From Bacteroidota bacterium (GTDB lineage: Bacteria; Bacteroidota; Bacteroidia; 2-12-FULL-35-15): 64,000 nt of DNA. The DNA lies in assembly GCA_016722565.1 (NCBI GenBank), contig JADKIU010000007.1, forward strand, positions 186,001-250,000. The letters run 5' to 3'. Made by a program: the position numbers and the translations under genes. Under the pieces are notes generated by a model. The model was not told the origin of the DNA. It ran no database searches and worked only from the letters and a program-made list of their open reading frames with translations. Positions 48,396-56,640 of the stretch are shown here, in pieces; position 1 is the first letter of the stretch; each line of letters starts with the position of its first letter.

Positions 48396-49319
48396 ATGAA
48401 ATCTACACTTTTATTATCGCTTACTTTTTTATTCGCTCAATCCCTATTCTCTCAAAAAGAAAAAATCATTGCTGCCCCAGATGGCAATTGCAAGGAAGAT
48501 CAATGGGAATTGAAATTTGAAGAAAATTTTGATGGGATGCGATTGAACTTAAACACCTGGAAAAACAGAGAATATTCACAAGGTTCAATGAGCAACGAAG
48601 GTGTTGAAGTGTATTGCACATTAGATAATGTTTCATTATCGAATGGAATTTGTAAAATCATCGCTAAAACCGAAACCATCGAAAGAAAAGCTGTTAACTG
48701 GAAACCGGATACATTAAAACTGGATGATGGTGTTCAAAACTTAAGAACATATTATCATACCGCTTCATGGATTGAAACCAGAGAAACCTATAAATACGGA
48801 AAATTTGAAATCCGATGTAAAATTCCAAAAGAAAAAGGATTTTGGCCAGCATTCTGGATGTACGGACAATCCGGTGATGTGAATAATGAAATTGATGTGT
48901 TTGAATTTTGGAATCCAACCAATTTTTTCGGAAAATACAATGAAAAGAAACTATCTAAAATTCACCACATGACCGTTCATTACAATAAAAAAATGAGTGG
49001 AGAAAATTATGAAGGCCCGGACTTCTCTGCCGACTTTCATACGTTTTCTGTTGTATGGGACAGTACAAAAATTGAATGGTATGTTGATGGAGAATTGAAA
49101 CGATTAAGTACATATTACCAAACAAAAAGAGGAAAAAATGTAGAATGCAAAAATATAAAAGCCGGAAAAACCTACTACATCAATCCAATATTCCCCAAAG
49201 ATCCTATGAGTATTATTGCCAACTTAGCCATTCAAACCGGTAAAAATACTCCGGATGTAACTGTATTCAATAGCGCCTTTGAAATTGACTACATCAAATA
49301 TTATAAAAAAGTAGAATGA
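48396..49319 (+). CDS. Glycoside hydrolase family 16 protein
   Basis: 307 residues from ATG 48396, which opens a signal peptide (MKSTLLLSLTFLFAQSLFSQ). Earlier codons overlap the permease. The catalytic ExDxxE motif is NEIDVFEFW near residue 165. WPAFWMYG precedes it, and HTFSVVWDSTKIEWYVDGEL near 225 is also typical. GH16 enzymes cut beta-1,3/1,4-glucans or galactans in secreted form. Its stop overlaps the next start (ATGA). Confidence 0.9.
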   Translation: MKSTLLLSLTFLFAQSLFSQKEKIIAAPDGNCKEDQWELKFEENFDGMRLNLNTWKNREYSQGSMSNEGVEVYCTLDNVSLSNGICKIIAKTETIERKAVNWKPDTLKLDDGVQNLRTYYHTASWIETRETYKYGKFEIRCKIPKEKGFWPAFWMYGQSGDVNNEIDVFEFWNPTNFFGKYNEKKLSKIHHMTVHYNKKMSGENYEGPDFSADFHTFSVVWDSTKIEWYVDGELKRLSTYYQTKRGKNVECKNIKAGKTYYINPIFPKDPMSIIANLAIQTGKNTPDVTVFNSAFEIDYIKYYKKVE

Positions 49320-50794
49320 CAACTACTAAATTCGAAAAGTCAATTTTTATTCTTGCCGTAACTTGGTACTTTATTACCGCCTATTTTAGTAATGGCTATT
49401 ACCATGCTGATGAACATTATCAAATAATTGAATTCGCTAAACTAAAACTTGGGACCAATATTCCAAGTGATTTATCTTGGGAGTATCACGAGCAAATCAG
49501 ATCAACAATTCAACCTGCTCTATGTTTTGTAATACTAAAATCACTCCATCTTATATCTATCACTAACCCTTACATACAGGCTCTTCTGCTTCGAATTCTA
49601 ACCTGTCTATTTGCTGTCTTTACTATTTCATTTTTCAGTTTCTCCTGTAAAAAATATATCCATCCAAAAAATTGGAACACATTTTATTTTCTTTCCTTTT
49701 TTATTTGGTTCCTACCAGTTATCAATGTTCGATTCTCTTCTGAAACTTATTCCGGATTACTCATTCTTATAGCTATTTCAATGATTTTAAGGGAAAGAAA
49801 TTCTTCTCGTCATTTTATAATCATAGGTCTTTTACTTGGACTCAGTTTTATATTTCGATTTCAAACTATTGCATTGACTTTTGGAATTATTGCTTGGTTG
49901 AAGTTCATCAAAAAAACACCAATCAACAAATGTCTGTTTCTATTCATCGGATTTTCTACATCAGTAGTCATCGGAGTGATTATTGACTGTTGGTTCTACA
50001 ACAATTTTGTATTAACTGCTTGGAAATACTTTTATTCCAACATTGTAAACGATGTTGCATCCAACTTCGGAACCTCCCCTTGGTATTATTACTTCTATTA
50101 TGTTTTCCGTTATTCGTTTTTTCCGATTGGAATTGCCATCCTACTTTCATTCATTCTCCTCCTCATCAAACAACCAAAAAGTATTTTTATCTGGGCAGTT
50201 ATTCCTTTTATAATCCTGCACTCCATCATTCCTCATAAAGAATTGCGCTTTCTTTTTCCAATTGTTCTTCTCGTTCCAGTCTTTTTGATGGTCGCCTTTC
50301 AAGAAATTAAAAACCAAACCGAATATTCCTCTTTAATTATTAAAAGAATTGTTTCTTTTCTTCTTATTTCATTAGGAGTGATTAATTTAATCGGACTTAC
50401 TGTTGCAAGCACAAAGCCGGCAGGAAACGGAGCTATAAAAATCACAGAAGATATAAACAAAAACACCTCCTGCAATCAGATTTGTTTAATTGAAAAAAAC
50501 GGCAGCAATCCGTTTGATCCTTGGGATGGATTAGTCGCAAAGTTTTATTTACAACACAACTTGACAACTTTTGATTTAAACTCTTTCCCTGCTTCCGAAA
50601 TGCTAAATAACAAATGCACCTTTTTAGTTTTAAAAAAGGAAGACGTAAAAGATTCTGTTGTTTGTAATTTTATTAAGCAACACAACCTACAGCATATCTC
50701 ACAAAGTGTTCCTGAATGGATGGATGGGCTATTAAATCTCTATGGGGGATACGATTCAAAGCAAACGCTCATTTTGTACAAAAAGAAAATATAA
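49316..50794 (+). CDS. GT-C (GT22-like) mannosyltransferase family membrane protein
   Basis: 492 residues with about ten membrane helices. The first periplasmic loop has the acidic motif YYHADEHYQIIEFAK (~27-42), as in GT22/Alg9-type enzymes that use lipid-linked sugars. The HKELRF motif near residue 305 is also family-typical. It is coupled to the GH16 gene by a four-base overlap, suggesting a shared glycan pathway. The donor and acceptor are unknown. Confidence 0.75.
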   Translation: MTTTKFEKSIFILAVTWYFITAYFSNGYYHADEHYQIIEFAKLKLGTNIPSDLSWEYHEQIRSTIQPALCFVILKSLHLISITNPYIQALLLRILTCLFAVFTISFFSFSCKKYIHPKNWNTFYFLSFFIWFLPVINVRFSSETYSGLLILIAISMILRERNSSRHFIIIGLLLGLSFIFRFQTIALTFGIIAWLKFIKKTPINKCLFLFIGFSTSVVIGVIIDCWFYNNFVLTAWKYFYSNIVNDVASNFGTSPWYYYFYYVFRYSFFPIGIAILLSFILLLIKQPKSIFIWAVIPFIILHSIIPHKELRFLFPIVLLVPVFLMVAFQEIKNQTEYSSLIIKRIVSFLLISLGVINLIGLTVASTKPAGNGAIKITEDINKNTSCNQICLIEKNGSNPFDPWDGLVAKFYLQHNLTTFDLNSFPASEMLNNKCTFLVLKKEDVKDSVVCNFIKQHNLQHISQSVPEWMDGLLNLYGGYDSKQTLILYKKKI

Positions 50795-50810
50795 ACTCGG
50801 GACTCAAGTC

Positions 50811-51179
50811 TTAAATAATTCTTGCAGCTACAACCATCAAAATAATTACACTTTGATGTGCCATTTGATCCAACCCGAACACCCACCAATGGTAAGAATT
50901 TTTTGCATCTGCCAAAGAAAACCAAACATTCAGCTTCCCTTTCAATACATCAATACAAAAATGTGTTCCTATTTGAAAGGCTGTTAATATCAAAACGGTT
51001 TTAATCGGTGCAAAAAACAAAAGAACAATACACATCAACGTGCCATGAACGCAAGCATGAATAAAAATTGGGAATAAAGGCTTGCCGATTGCTTTCGCTC
51101 TTAGCATCCATGGAGTAGACAAATGGGTAAAGTCGGCCAACCAATGACACAACATCAACAAAAAAAGCAATTTTATCAT
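50811..51179 (-). CDS. DUF3307 family membrane protein
   Basis: 122 residues with three to four helices. DUF3307-type histidine motifs are present: CHWLADF at the N-terminus, PIFIHACVHGTLM near 37 and FGLDQMAHQSVI near 103. The role is unknown. It is convergent with the GT-C gene and 10 bases downstream of the asparaginase gene on the same strand. Confidence 0.75.
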   Translation of the reverse strand: MIKLLFLLMLCHWLADFTHLSTPWMLRAKAIGKPLFPIFIHACVHGTLMCIVLLFFAPIKTVLILTAFQIGTHFCIDVLKGKLNVWFSLADAKNSYHWWVFGLDQMAHQSVIILMVVAARII

Positions 51180-51189
51180 TTGAATAAAA

Positions 51190-52215
51190 TTAAACAGTCA
51201 TTTCGCCCCTCAAATCTTTCTGCAATAATTTTTCGATTTCTTTTTTATTGGAAGTGGCGCCAAGTACAAACATCAATTTAGCAACTGCTGCTTCCGAAGT
51301 AATATCCGAACTTCCGATAACACCAATTTTTTTAAAGGCGGCACTGGTTGCATATTTGCCTTGCTCTACTTTTCCGGCATTGCATTGTGTTACATTCAAA
51401 ATAACAATTCCTTTGTCGATTGCCTTTTTCAAGGCATCAATGAATCCTTTTTGGGTGCTGGCATTTCCGGAACCAAAGGTTTCTAAAATAACCGCCTTTA
51501 TATTTTTGGTATTTAAAATTGCATCTACCACATTTTGAGTAATCCCCGGAAATACTTTCAAAATAGCAATATCTGAAACGAGTGTTGTATGCACTTTTAA
51601 TTTTTTTCCATTTCCTTTTTGCAATGCACTTTGATTGTATTTTAAATGTACACCTGCTTCGGCCAACACGGGATAATTTGCCGATTGAAATGCTTGAAAA
51701 TGTTCTGCATTAAACTTATGTGTTCGGTTACCTCGATACAATTGATATTCAAAATAGATACATACTTCTGAAACAACCGGTTTTCCTTTATGTTTTGCTG
51801 CTGCAATTTCAATTGCTGTAATTAAATTCTCTTTTCCATCCGTGCGAATCATCCCTATTGGCAATTGTGAACCGGTAAGTATCACCGGCTTGTTCAAATT
51901 CTCCAACATAAAACTCAATGCAGAAGCAGTAAACGACATCGTATCACTTCCATGCAAAACAACAAAACCATCTACCTTGTCGTAGTTCTTTTCAATCATC
52001 TTTGCAATATCCACCCAAACTGCAGGTTGCATATCGCTGGAGTCGATTGGATTTGCAAATGAAACAGCAGACAATGTAACATCAAACTTATTCAGCTCCG
52101 GAATCTGATCTGTAAGTTGCTTGAAGTCGAATGGTTTCAGTTGACCGGTTTTTGCATCCTGCATCATGCCGATTGTTCCACCGGTGTAGATTAATAATAC
52201 TTTACTTTTGCTCAT
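51190..52215 (-). CDS. ansA: Type I L-asparaginase
   Basis: 341 residues, cytosolic (no signal). It hydrolyses asparagine to aspartate and ammonia. Catalytic threonines lie in YTGGTIGM (~10-17) and VLHGSDTMSFTASAL (~85-99). ETFGSGN and VLNVTQC are in the C-terminal domain. Length fits type I enzymes. TatD is upstream on the same strand. Confidence 0.93.
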   Translation of the reverse strand: MSKSKVLLIYTGGTIGMMQDAKTGQLKPFDFKQLTDQIPELNKFDVTLSAVSFANPIDSSDMQPAVWVDIAKMIEKNYDKVDGFVVLHGSDTMSFTASALSFMLENLNKPVILTGSQLPIGMIRTDGKENLITAIEIAAAKHKGKPVVSEVCIYFEYQLYRGNRTHKFNAEHFQAFQSANYPVLAEAGVHLKYNQSALQKGNGKKLKVHTTLVSDIAILKVFPGITQNVVDAILNTKNIKAVILETFGSGNASTQKGFIDALKKAIDKGIVILNVTQCNAGKVEQGKYATSAAFKKIGVIGSSDITSEAAVAKLMFVLGATSNKKEIEKLLQKDLRGEMTV

Positions 52216-52246
52216 ACTTTAAATGTGTTGACTATAAATGGTAGTT

Positions 52247-53017
52247 CTAACAACCAAAAACTTCTATGGAATTTTTTGTTGTGGTCTCAATTACTTCTTC
52301 CAGACTTATGTTTTTTATTTCAGCAATTTTTTGGGCTATCAGTATTAAATATTCAGGAAGGTTTGTTTTTCCGCGGTGTGGAACCGGAGCCAAATAAGGC
52401 GCATCTGTTTCCAACACCAAATGTTTTAAATCAATCGCTTCTACTACTTTATCCAATCCCGAATTTTTAAAGGTCACGACTCCTCCTATTCCTAGTTTAA
52501 AAGTTCCCAACTCAACCACTTGCTCTGCTTGAGTGACATTTCCACTAAAGCAATGAAATATGGCTTTGATACGATCTTCCTTAAATTCATTGACAATTTC
52601 CATCACTTCATCAAACGAATTTCGCGAATGTATCACATAGGGTAAATTGTATTTTTTTGCCCATTGAATTTGTGTGCGGAAGGCATCTTGCTGCTGTTCA
52701 AAAAATGTTTTATCCCAATACAAATCAATTCCGATTTCCCCGATAGCTACAAATTTCCGTTTAGCCAGCCAGTACTCCACTACCTGCAATTCTTGCTGAT
52801 AGGTTGCATTTACCGAACAAGGATGTAAGCCCATCATCGCAAAACAATGATTCGGAAACTGTTTTTCTACTTGAAACATTCCGGCAATTGATTCACTGTC
52901 CACATTGGGCATAAACATTCGGGTGATCCCTGCATCAATTGCATTCTGAATCAGCTCTTGCCGATTGGCATCGAACTCCTTTGAATATAAATGGGTATGG
53001 GTGTCGGTCACAATCAT
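52247..53017 (-). CDS. TatD family metal-dependent hydrolase
   Basis: 256 residues. TIM-barrel with metal motifs DTHTHL at the N-terminus, the bridging glutamate in IGEIGIDLYWD (~93), His ligands in VIHSRNSFDEV and FHCFSGN, and ETDAPYLAPVPHRGK near 205. TatD enzymes act as DNases or tRNA/peptide editors. 31 bases separate it from asparaginase. Confidence 0.92.
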   Translation of the reverse strand: MIVTDTHTHLYSKEFDANRQELIQNAIDAGITRMFMPNVDSESIAGMFQVEKQFPNHCFAMMGLHPCSVNATYQQELQVVEYWLAKRKFVAIGEIGIDLYWDKTFFEQQQDAFRTQIQWAKKYNLPYVIHSRNSFDEVMEIVNEFKEDRIKAIFHCFSGNVTQAEQVVELGTFKLGIGGVVTFKNSGLDKVVEAIDLKHLVLETDAPYLAPVPHRGKTNLPEYLILIAQKIAEIKNISLEEVIETTTKNSIEVFGC

Positions 53018-53064
53018 TTCTCAAAAATAAGCATTTTCAATCTTCCGAATACTACAATATTCTT

Positions 53065-53073
53065 TATCTTTGT
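53065..53073 (+). promoter_or_regulatory. Bacteroidota-type -7 element before twin lipoproteins
   Basis: TTATCTTTG contains TATCTTTG, only five bases before the GTG start, implying a nearly leaderless mRNA. Confidence 0.35.
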
Positions 53074-53077
53074 TTAC

Positions 53078-53524
53078 GTGAAACACCTAGCTCAACTATC
53101 TCTTTTTATTCTTTTCATTTCTTTTGCCTCTTGCAAAAAATATGAAGATGGTCCTGCTATGAGTTTATTGTCCAAAAAAGCACGAATCGCTAATATTTGG
53201 AAAGTGGATACTTATTATTTAAATGGCAAAGACAAAACCACAGAATACCGTCAACTAGTTGTTCGCGAGAAACTCATCTTCTTTCAATCCGGGGAATTTC
53301 AATACAGTGAATTGTCAAACTGGATATGGGCCACTCCCGAATATTCAGGAACCTGGAAATTTGTGAACGATAAAGAAGAAGTTGAAGTAACACCCTCAAC
53401 TTCCACCGTAAAAACAAAAACATATAAGATACTACGATTAAAAAACAAATCGTTGTGGCTCGAAGAGCGCCTATCCAACGACTCATTAGTTGAATATCAT
53501 TTTTTACCTTATACTGAAAATTAA
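53078..53524 (+). CDS. Lipocalin-like lipoprotein, twin 1
   Basis: 148 residues from GTG 53078, chosen because it opens a lipoprotein signal (LAQLSLFILFISFASC). The mature domain begins KKYEDGPAMSLLSKKARIANIWKVD and is beta-rich (SGTWKFVNDKEEVEV), resembling small lipocalin-like Bacteroidota lipoproteins. A tandem paralogue follows directly. Confidence 0.75.
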   Translation: MKHLAQLSLFILFISFASCKKYEDGPAMSLLSKKARIANIWKVDTYYLNGKDKTTEYRQLVVREKLIFFQSGEFQYSELSNWIWATPEYSGTWKFVNDKEEVEVTPSTSTVKTKTYKILRLKNKSLWLEERLSNDSLVEYHFLPYTEN

Positions 53525-53965
53525 ATGAACATGAAAAAATCTGCTCCGCTTTTAATTGTCCTTTTTATGACAATTCCATTTTTAAACAGTTGTAAAAAAT
53601 ATCCTGATGGACCGGGATTCAGTCTGCTGTCCAGAAAACAACGATTAGCAAATACCTGGCACGTTAAAACCTACCAAGAAAATGGAGTGGACAAAACAGC
53701 CGACTTTAACAATGTTTTTCAAGGGGCAATCATCACCATTGATAAAGAAGGTGGATACTCACTAAAATATAAAGCATTTGGAGTAGTCGACTACAACGAA
53801 TCCGGAACTTGGCGCTTTACCGACAATGACGATTTTTTTGAAACAAACCCTACAAACGGTTCCGGATCAGTAGCTCGCCATGAGATTCTACGCCTTAAAG
53901 AGGCTGAACTCTGGTATGTGGATACCGATGCAAATGGGACAAAAGAATACCATTTGGTACCATAA
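53525..53965 (+). CDS. Lipocalin-like lipoprotein, twin 2
   Basis: 146 residues with lipobox FLNSC. The mature part repeats the pattern of twin 1: KKYPDGPGFSLLSRKQRLANTWHVKTY, then ESGTWRFTDNDDFFE. The genes abut without spacing, so this is a tandem duplication in one operon. Function unknown. Confidence 0.78.
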   Translation: MNMKKSAPLLIVLFMTIPFLNSCKKYPDGPGFSLLSRKQRLANTWHVKTYQENGVDKTADFNNVFQGAIITIDKEGGYSLKYKAFGVVDYNESGTWRFTDNDDFFETNPTNGSGSVARHEILRLKEAELWYVDTDANGTKEYHLVP

Positions 53966-54008
53966 AGGATTACCAAAAAATTTACTTTTTAATCTCCGTT
54001 TTATTTAT

Positions 54009-54016
54009 TAGATTTG
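54009..54016 (+). promoter_or_regulatory. Promoter element upstream of hmgA
   Basis: TAGATTTG fits TAnnTTTG, about 150 bases before hmgA. A hairpin TTTTTGTAC-TTC-GTACAAAAA at 54104-54124 lies in the resulting leader. Confidence 0.45.
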
Positions 54017-54103
54017 TTTTATGAATACTATCGGCAAAGCCCTTATTATCGATATCAAACAAATTACCAAACGTAATCCTGAATAGGAATACGCTCCTCA
54101 TCG

Positions 54104-54124
54104 TTTTTGTACTTCGTACAAAAA
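54104..54124. promoter_or_regulatory. Hairpin/palindrome in the hmgA leader
   Basis: Perfect 9-bp inverted repeat TTTTTGTAC / GTACAAAAA with a three-base loop, 40 bases before the hmgA start. It lacks a GC stem or T run in the right place for a terminator, so it may be an operator or a leader stem. Confidence 0.5.
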
Positions 54125-54164
54125 ACATCTATTTTCCAGCATTTTAACTTTTAACTTATTTATA

Positions 54165-55322
54165 ATGCCAATCTATCATAAATTGGGTGAATTCCCTCAA
54201 AAACGTCATACACAATTTGAAAAGCCGAAAGGCGGATTGTATTATGAACAACTCTTCGGAACCGAAGGATTTAATGGTCATTCTTCTTTATTGTATCAGG
54301 TTCACCGCCCGACACAAGTAAAAGAAATTTTGAAATCGTATGATGTTACTCCGAAAATTGCAATCAACAAAAACATCAAAGCACTTTTATTAAAAGGATT
54401 TGAAGTAAAACCTGCTGCTGATTTTTTAGAAAGCAGAAAAGACATGCTTGTGAATTCCGATTGTATCATTGGTTTAGCGGCTCCTCAACAATCCTTGCGC
54501 ACGTATTTTTATAAAAATGCAGATGCAGATGAAATGTTGTTCATCCACAGAGGAAAAGGGAAATTACGCACCATGATGGGAAACATCTTCTTTGAATATG
54601 GCGACTATCTTATCATCCCGCGTGGAATGATTTATCAAATTGATTTCGAAACATCCGATAATCGTATTTTTTATGTGGAATCGCATGCTCCTTTTTATAC
54701 CCCTAAACGTTATAAAAATGAGTCTGGACAATTATTAGAACACTCCCCATTTTGTGAGCGTGATTTTAAATTACCAAACGAATTAGAAACGTTTGATGAA
54801 AAAGGTGACTTCTTAATCAAGATTAAAAAAGAAGGAATGATACACGAAGTTGTTTACGCTACTCACCCATTTGATGTTATTGGTTGGGACGGATACAATT
54901 TCCCTTATGGTTTCAGCATTCACAATTTTGAACCGATAACAGGACGTGTTCACCAACCACCTCCGGTGCATCAAACTTTTGAAACTTCAACGTTTGTGGT
55001 GTGTTCATTTTGTCCACGTTTATACGATTATCATCCGAAATCAATTCCTGCACCTTACAACCATAGCAATATCGACAGTGATGAAGTATTGTATTATGTA
55101 GATGGTGATTTTATGAGCAGAAATAATATTGAACAAGGACATATTACGTTGCATCCAAAAGGAATTCCACATGGCCCCGCACCTGGAGCGTATGAAAGAA
55201 GTATCGGTCAGAAAGAAACACAAGAGTTGGCGGTGATGGTAGATACGTTTAAACCATTGATGGTTACTGAAGCCGCAATGGGCATTGATGATGGAAAGTA
55301 CTATAAGAGCTGGACAGAGTAA
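54165..55322 (+). CDS. hmgA: Homogentisate 1,2-dioxygenase
   Basis: 385 residues. This iron enzyme opens homogentisate to maleylacetoacetate in tyrosine and phenylalanine breakdown. Family features are YYEQLFGTEGFNGHSSLLYQ near the start, DEMLFIHRGKGKLRTMMG (~125) and the iron region HSNIDSDEVLYYVDGDF (~300) with GIPHGPAPGAYER (~328). Followed 42 bases on by hppD, which makes its substrate. Confidence 0.94.
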   Translation: MPIYHKLGEFPQKRHTQFEKPKGGLYYEQLFGTEGFNGHSSLLYQVHRPTQVKEILKSYDVTPKIAINKNIKALLLKGFEVKPAADFLESRKDMLVNSDCIIGLAAPQQSLRTYFYKNADADEMLFIHRGKGKLRTMMGNIFFEYGDYLIIPRGMIYQIDFETSDNRIFYVESHAPFYTPKRYKNESGQLLEHSPFCERDFKLPNELETFDEKGDFLIKIKKEGMIHEVVYATHPFDVIGWDGYNFPYGFSIHNFEPITGRVHQPPPVHQTFETSTFVVCSFCPRLYDYHPKSIPAPYNHSNIDSDEVLYYVDGDFMSRNNIEQGHITLHPKGIPHGPAPGAYERSIGQKETQELAVMVDTFKPLMVTEAAMGIDDGKYYKSWTE

Positions 55323-55364
55323 AAAAATATGTATTATAAATTTAGAATTATAAATTAAAGAGAA

Positions 55365-56525
55365 ATGGCTAAAGAAGTAAAAAATGTAGAGTACGGTTTA
55401 GAAAAAATATTTGAAGGAGCACAAGATTTTCTTCCATTATTAGGAACCGATTATGTAGAATTTTATGTGGGCAACGCAAAACAATCGGCTCATTATTATA
55501 AAACTGCTTTTGGTTTTCAAACTCATGCGTATGCAGGATTGGAAACAGGATTGAAGGATCGCACATCGTATGTATTAAAACAAGACAAAATCCGATTGGT
55601 CTTAACAACAGCATTAGTAAGCGATTCACCAATTGGCGAACACGTAAAAAAACATGGTGATGGTGTAAAAGTAATTGCACTTTGGGTAGAAGATGCTCGC
55701 AAAGCATGGGAAGAAACCACCAAACGAGGCGCAAAATCGTTTATGGAACCAACCGTTGAAAAAGATGAAAACGGAGAAGTAGTACGTGCAGGAATTTACA
55801 CGTATGGTGAAACCGTACACATGTTTGTAGAACGTAAAAATTACAAAGGTGAATTTTTACCGGGATTCAAAAAATGGGAAAGCGACTACAACCCAACACC
55901 AATCGGTTTAAAATTTATTGATCACATGGTTGGTAATGTGGGTTGGAACCAAATGAATACCTGGGTGAAATGGTATGAAGATGTAATGGGATTTGTAAAC
56001 TTCCTTTCATTTGATGACAAACAAATTCATACAGAATATTCTGCGTTGATGAGTAAAGTAATGAGCAATGGGAATGGTCGAATTAAATTTCCAATCAATG
56101 AACCAGCAAAAGGTAACAAACGTTCACAAATTGAAGAATATATTGATTTTTATGAAGGTTCAGGCGTACAACATTTAGCGTTGGCAACAGACGATATCAT
56201 CAAAACGGTGACAGATTTAAAAGCAAGAGGCGTGGAATTTTTACCACCACCACCACAAGCGTATTACGATGAAATTCCAGCACGTTTAGGAGTTCACCGC
56301 GATATGATGAAAGAAGATATCGCACAACTTCAAAAATTATCCATTTTAGTAGATGCTGATGAAGACGGATACTTGTTACAAATCTTCACCAAACCGGTAG
56401 AAGATCGTCCGACATTGTTCTACGAAATTATTCAGCGTATGGGTGCCAAAGGTTTTGGTGCAGGAAACTTCAAAGCATTGTTCGAGTCAATTGAGAGAGA
56501 ACAAGCGAAGAGAGGAACGTTGTAG
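55365..56525 (+). CDS. hppD: 4-Hydroxyphenylpyruvate dioxygenase
   Basis: 386 residues, two glyoxalase-fold domains. Iron ligands are His in FIDHMVGN (~185), His in GVQHLALATDDI (~265) and Glu in LFYEIIQRMGAKGFGAGNF (~347). The enzyme makes homogentisate for hmgA, so the two genes form a two-step tyrosine catabolic operon. A strong terminator follows. Confidence 0.95.
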   Translation: MAKEVKNVEYGLEKIFEGAQDFLPLLGTDYVEFYVGNAKQSAHYYKTAFGFQTHAYAGLETGLKDRTSYVLKQDKIRLVLTTALVSDSPIGEHVKKHGDGVKVIALWVEDARKAWEETTKRGAKSFMEPTVEKDENGEVVRAGIYTYGETVHMFVERKNYKGEFLPGFKKWESDYNPTPIGLKFIDHMVGNVGWNQMNTWVKWYEDVMGFVNFLSFDDKQIHTEYSALMSKVMSNGNGRIKFPINEPAKGNKRSQIEEYIDFYEGSGVQHLALATDDIIKTVTDLKARGVEFLPPPPQAYYDEIPARLGVHRDMMKEDIAQLQKLSILVDADEDGYLLQIFTKPVEDRPTLFYEIIQRMGAKGFGAGNFKALFESIEREQAKRGTL

Positions 56526-56548
56526 TTTATAGCACAAAATAGCAATAA

Positions 56549-56587
56549 AAATGCCCCGTTCAATTACAACTGAATGGGGCATTTTTA
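56549..56587 (+). terminator. Terminator after hppD
   Basis: AATGCCCCGTTCA / TGAATGGGGCATT stem (one G-U pair), flanked by A and T runs. Confidence 0.85.
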
Positions 56588-56640
56588 TTGTCTTATTTCC
56601 TGCAAAATGCCTATTTTAGTAATCTATTTGTAGTAAGTTC

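Noticed and set aside
54021..54086. 21-codon ORF in the hmgA leader
   Set aside because: It begins at the predicted transcription start and has no recognisable product. Kept only as a possible leader peptide within the finding.
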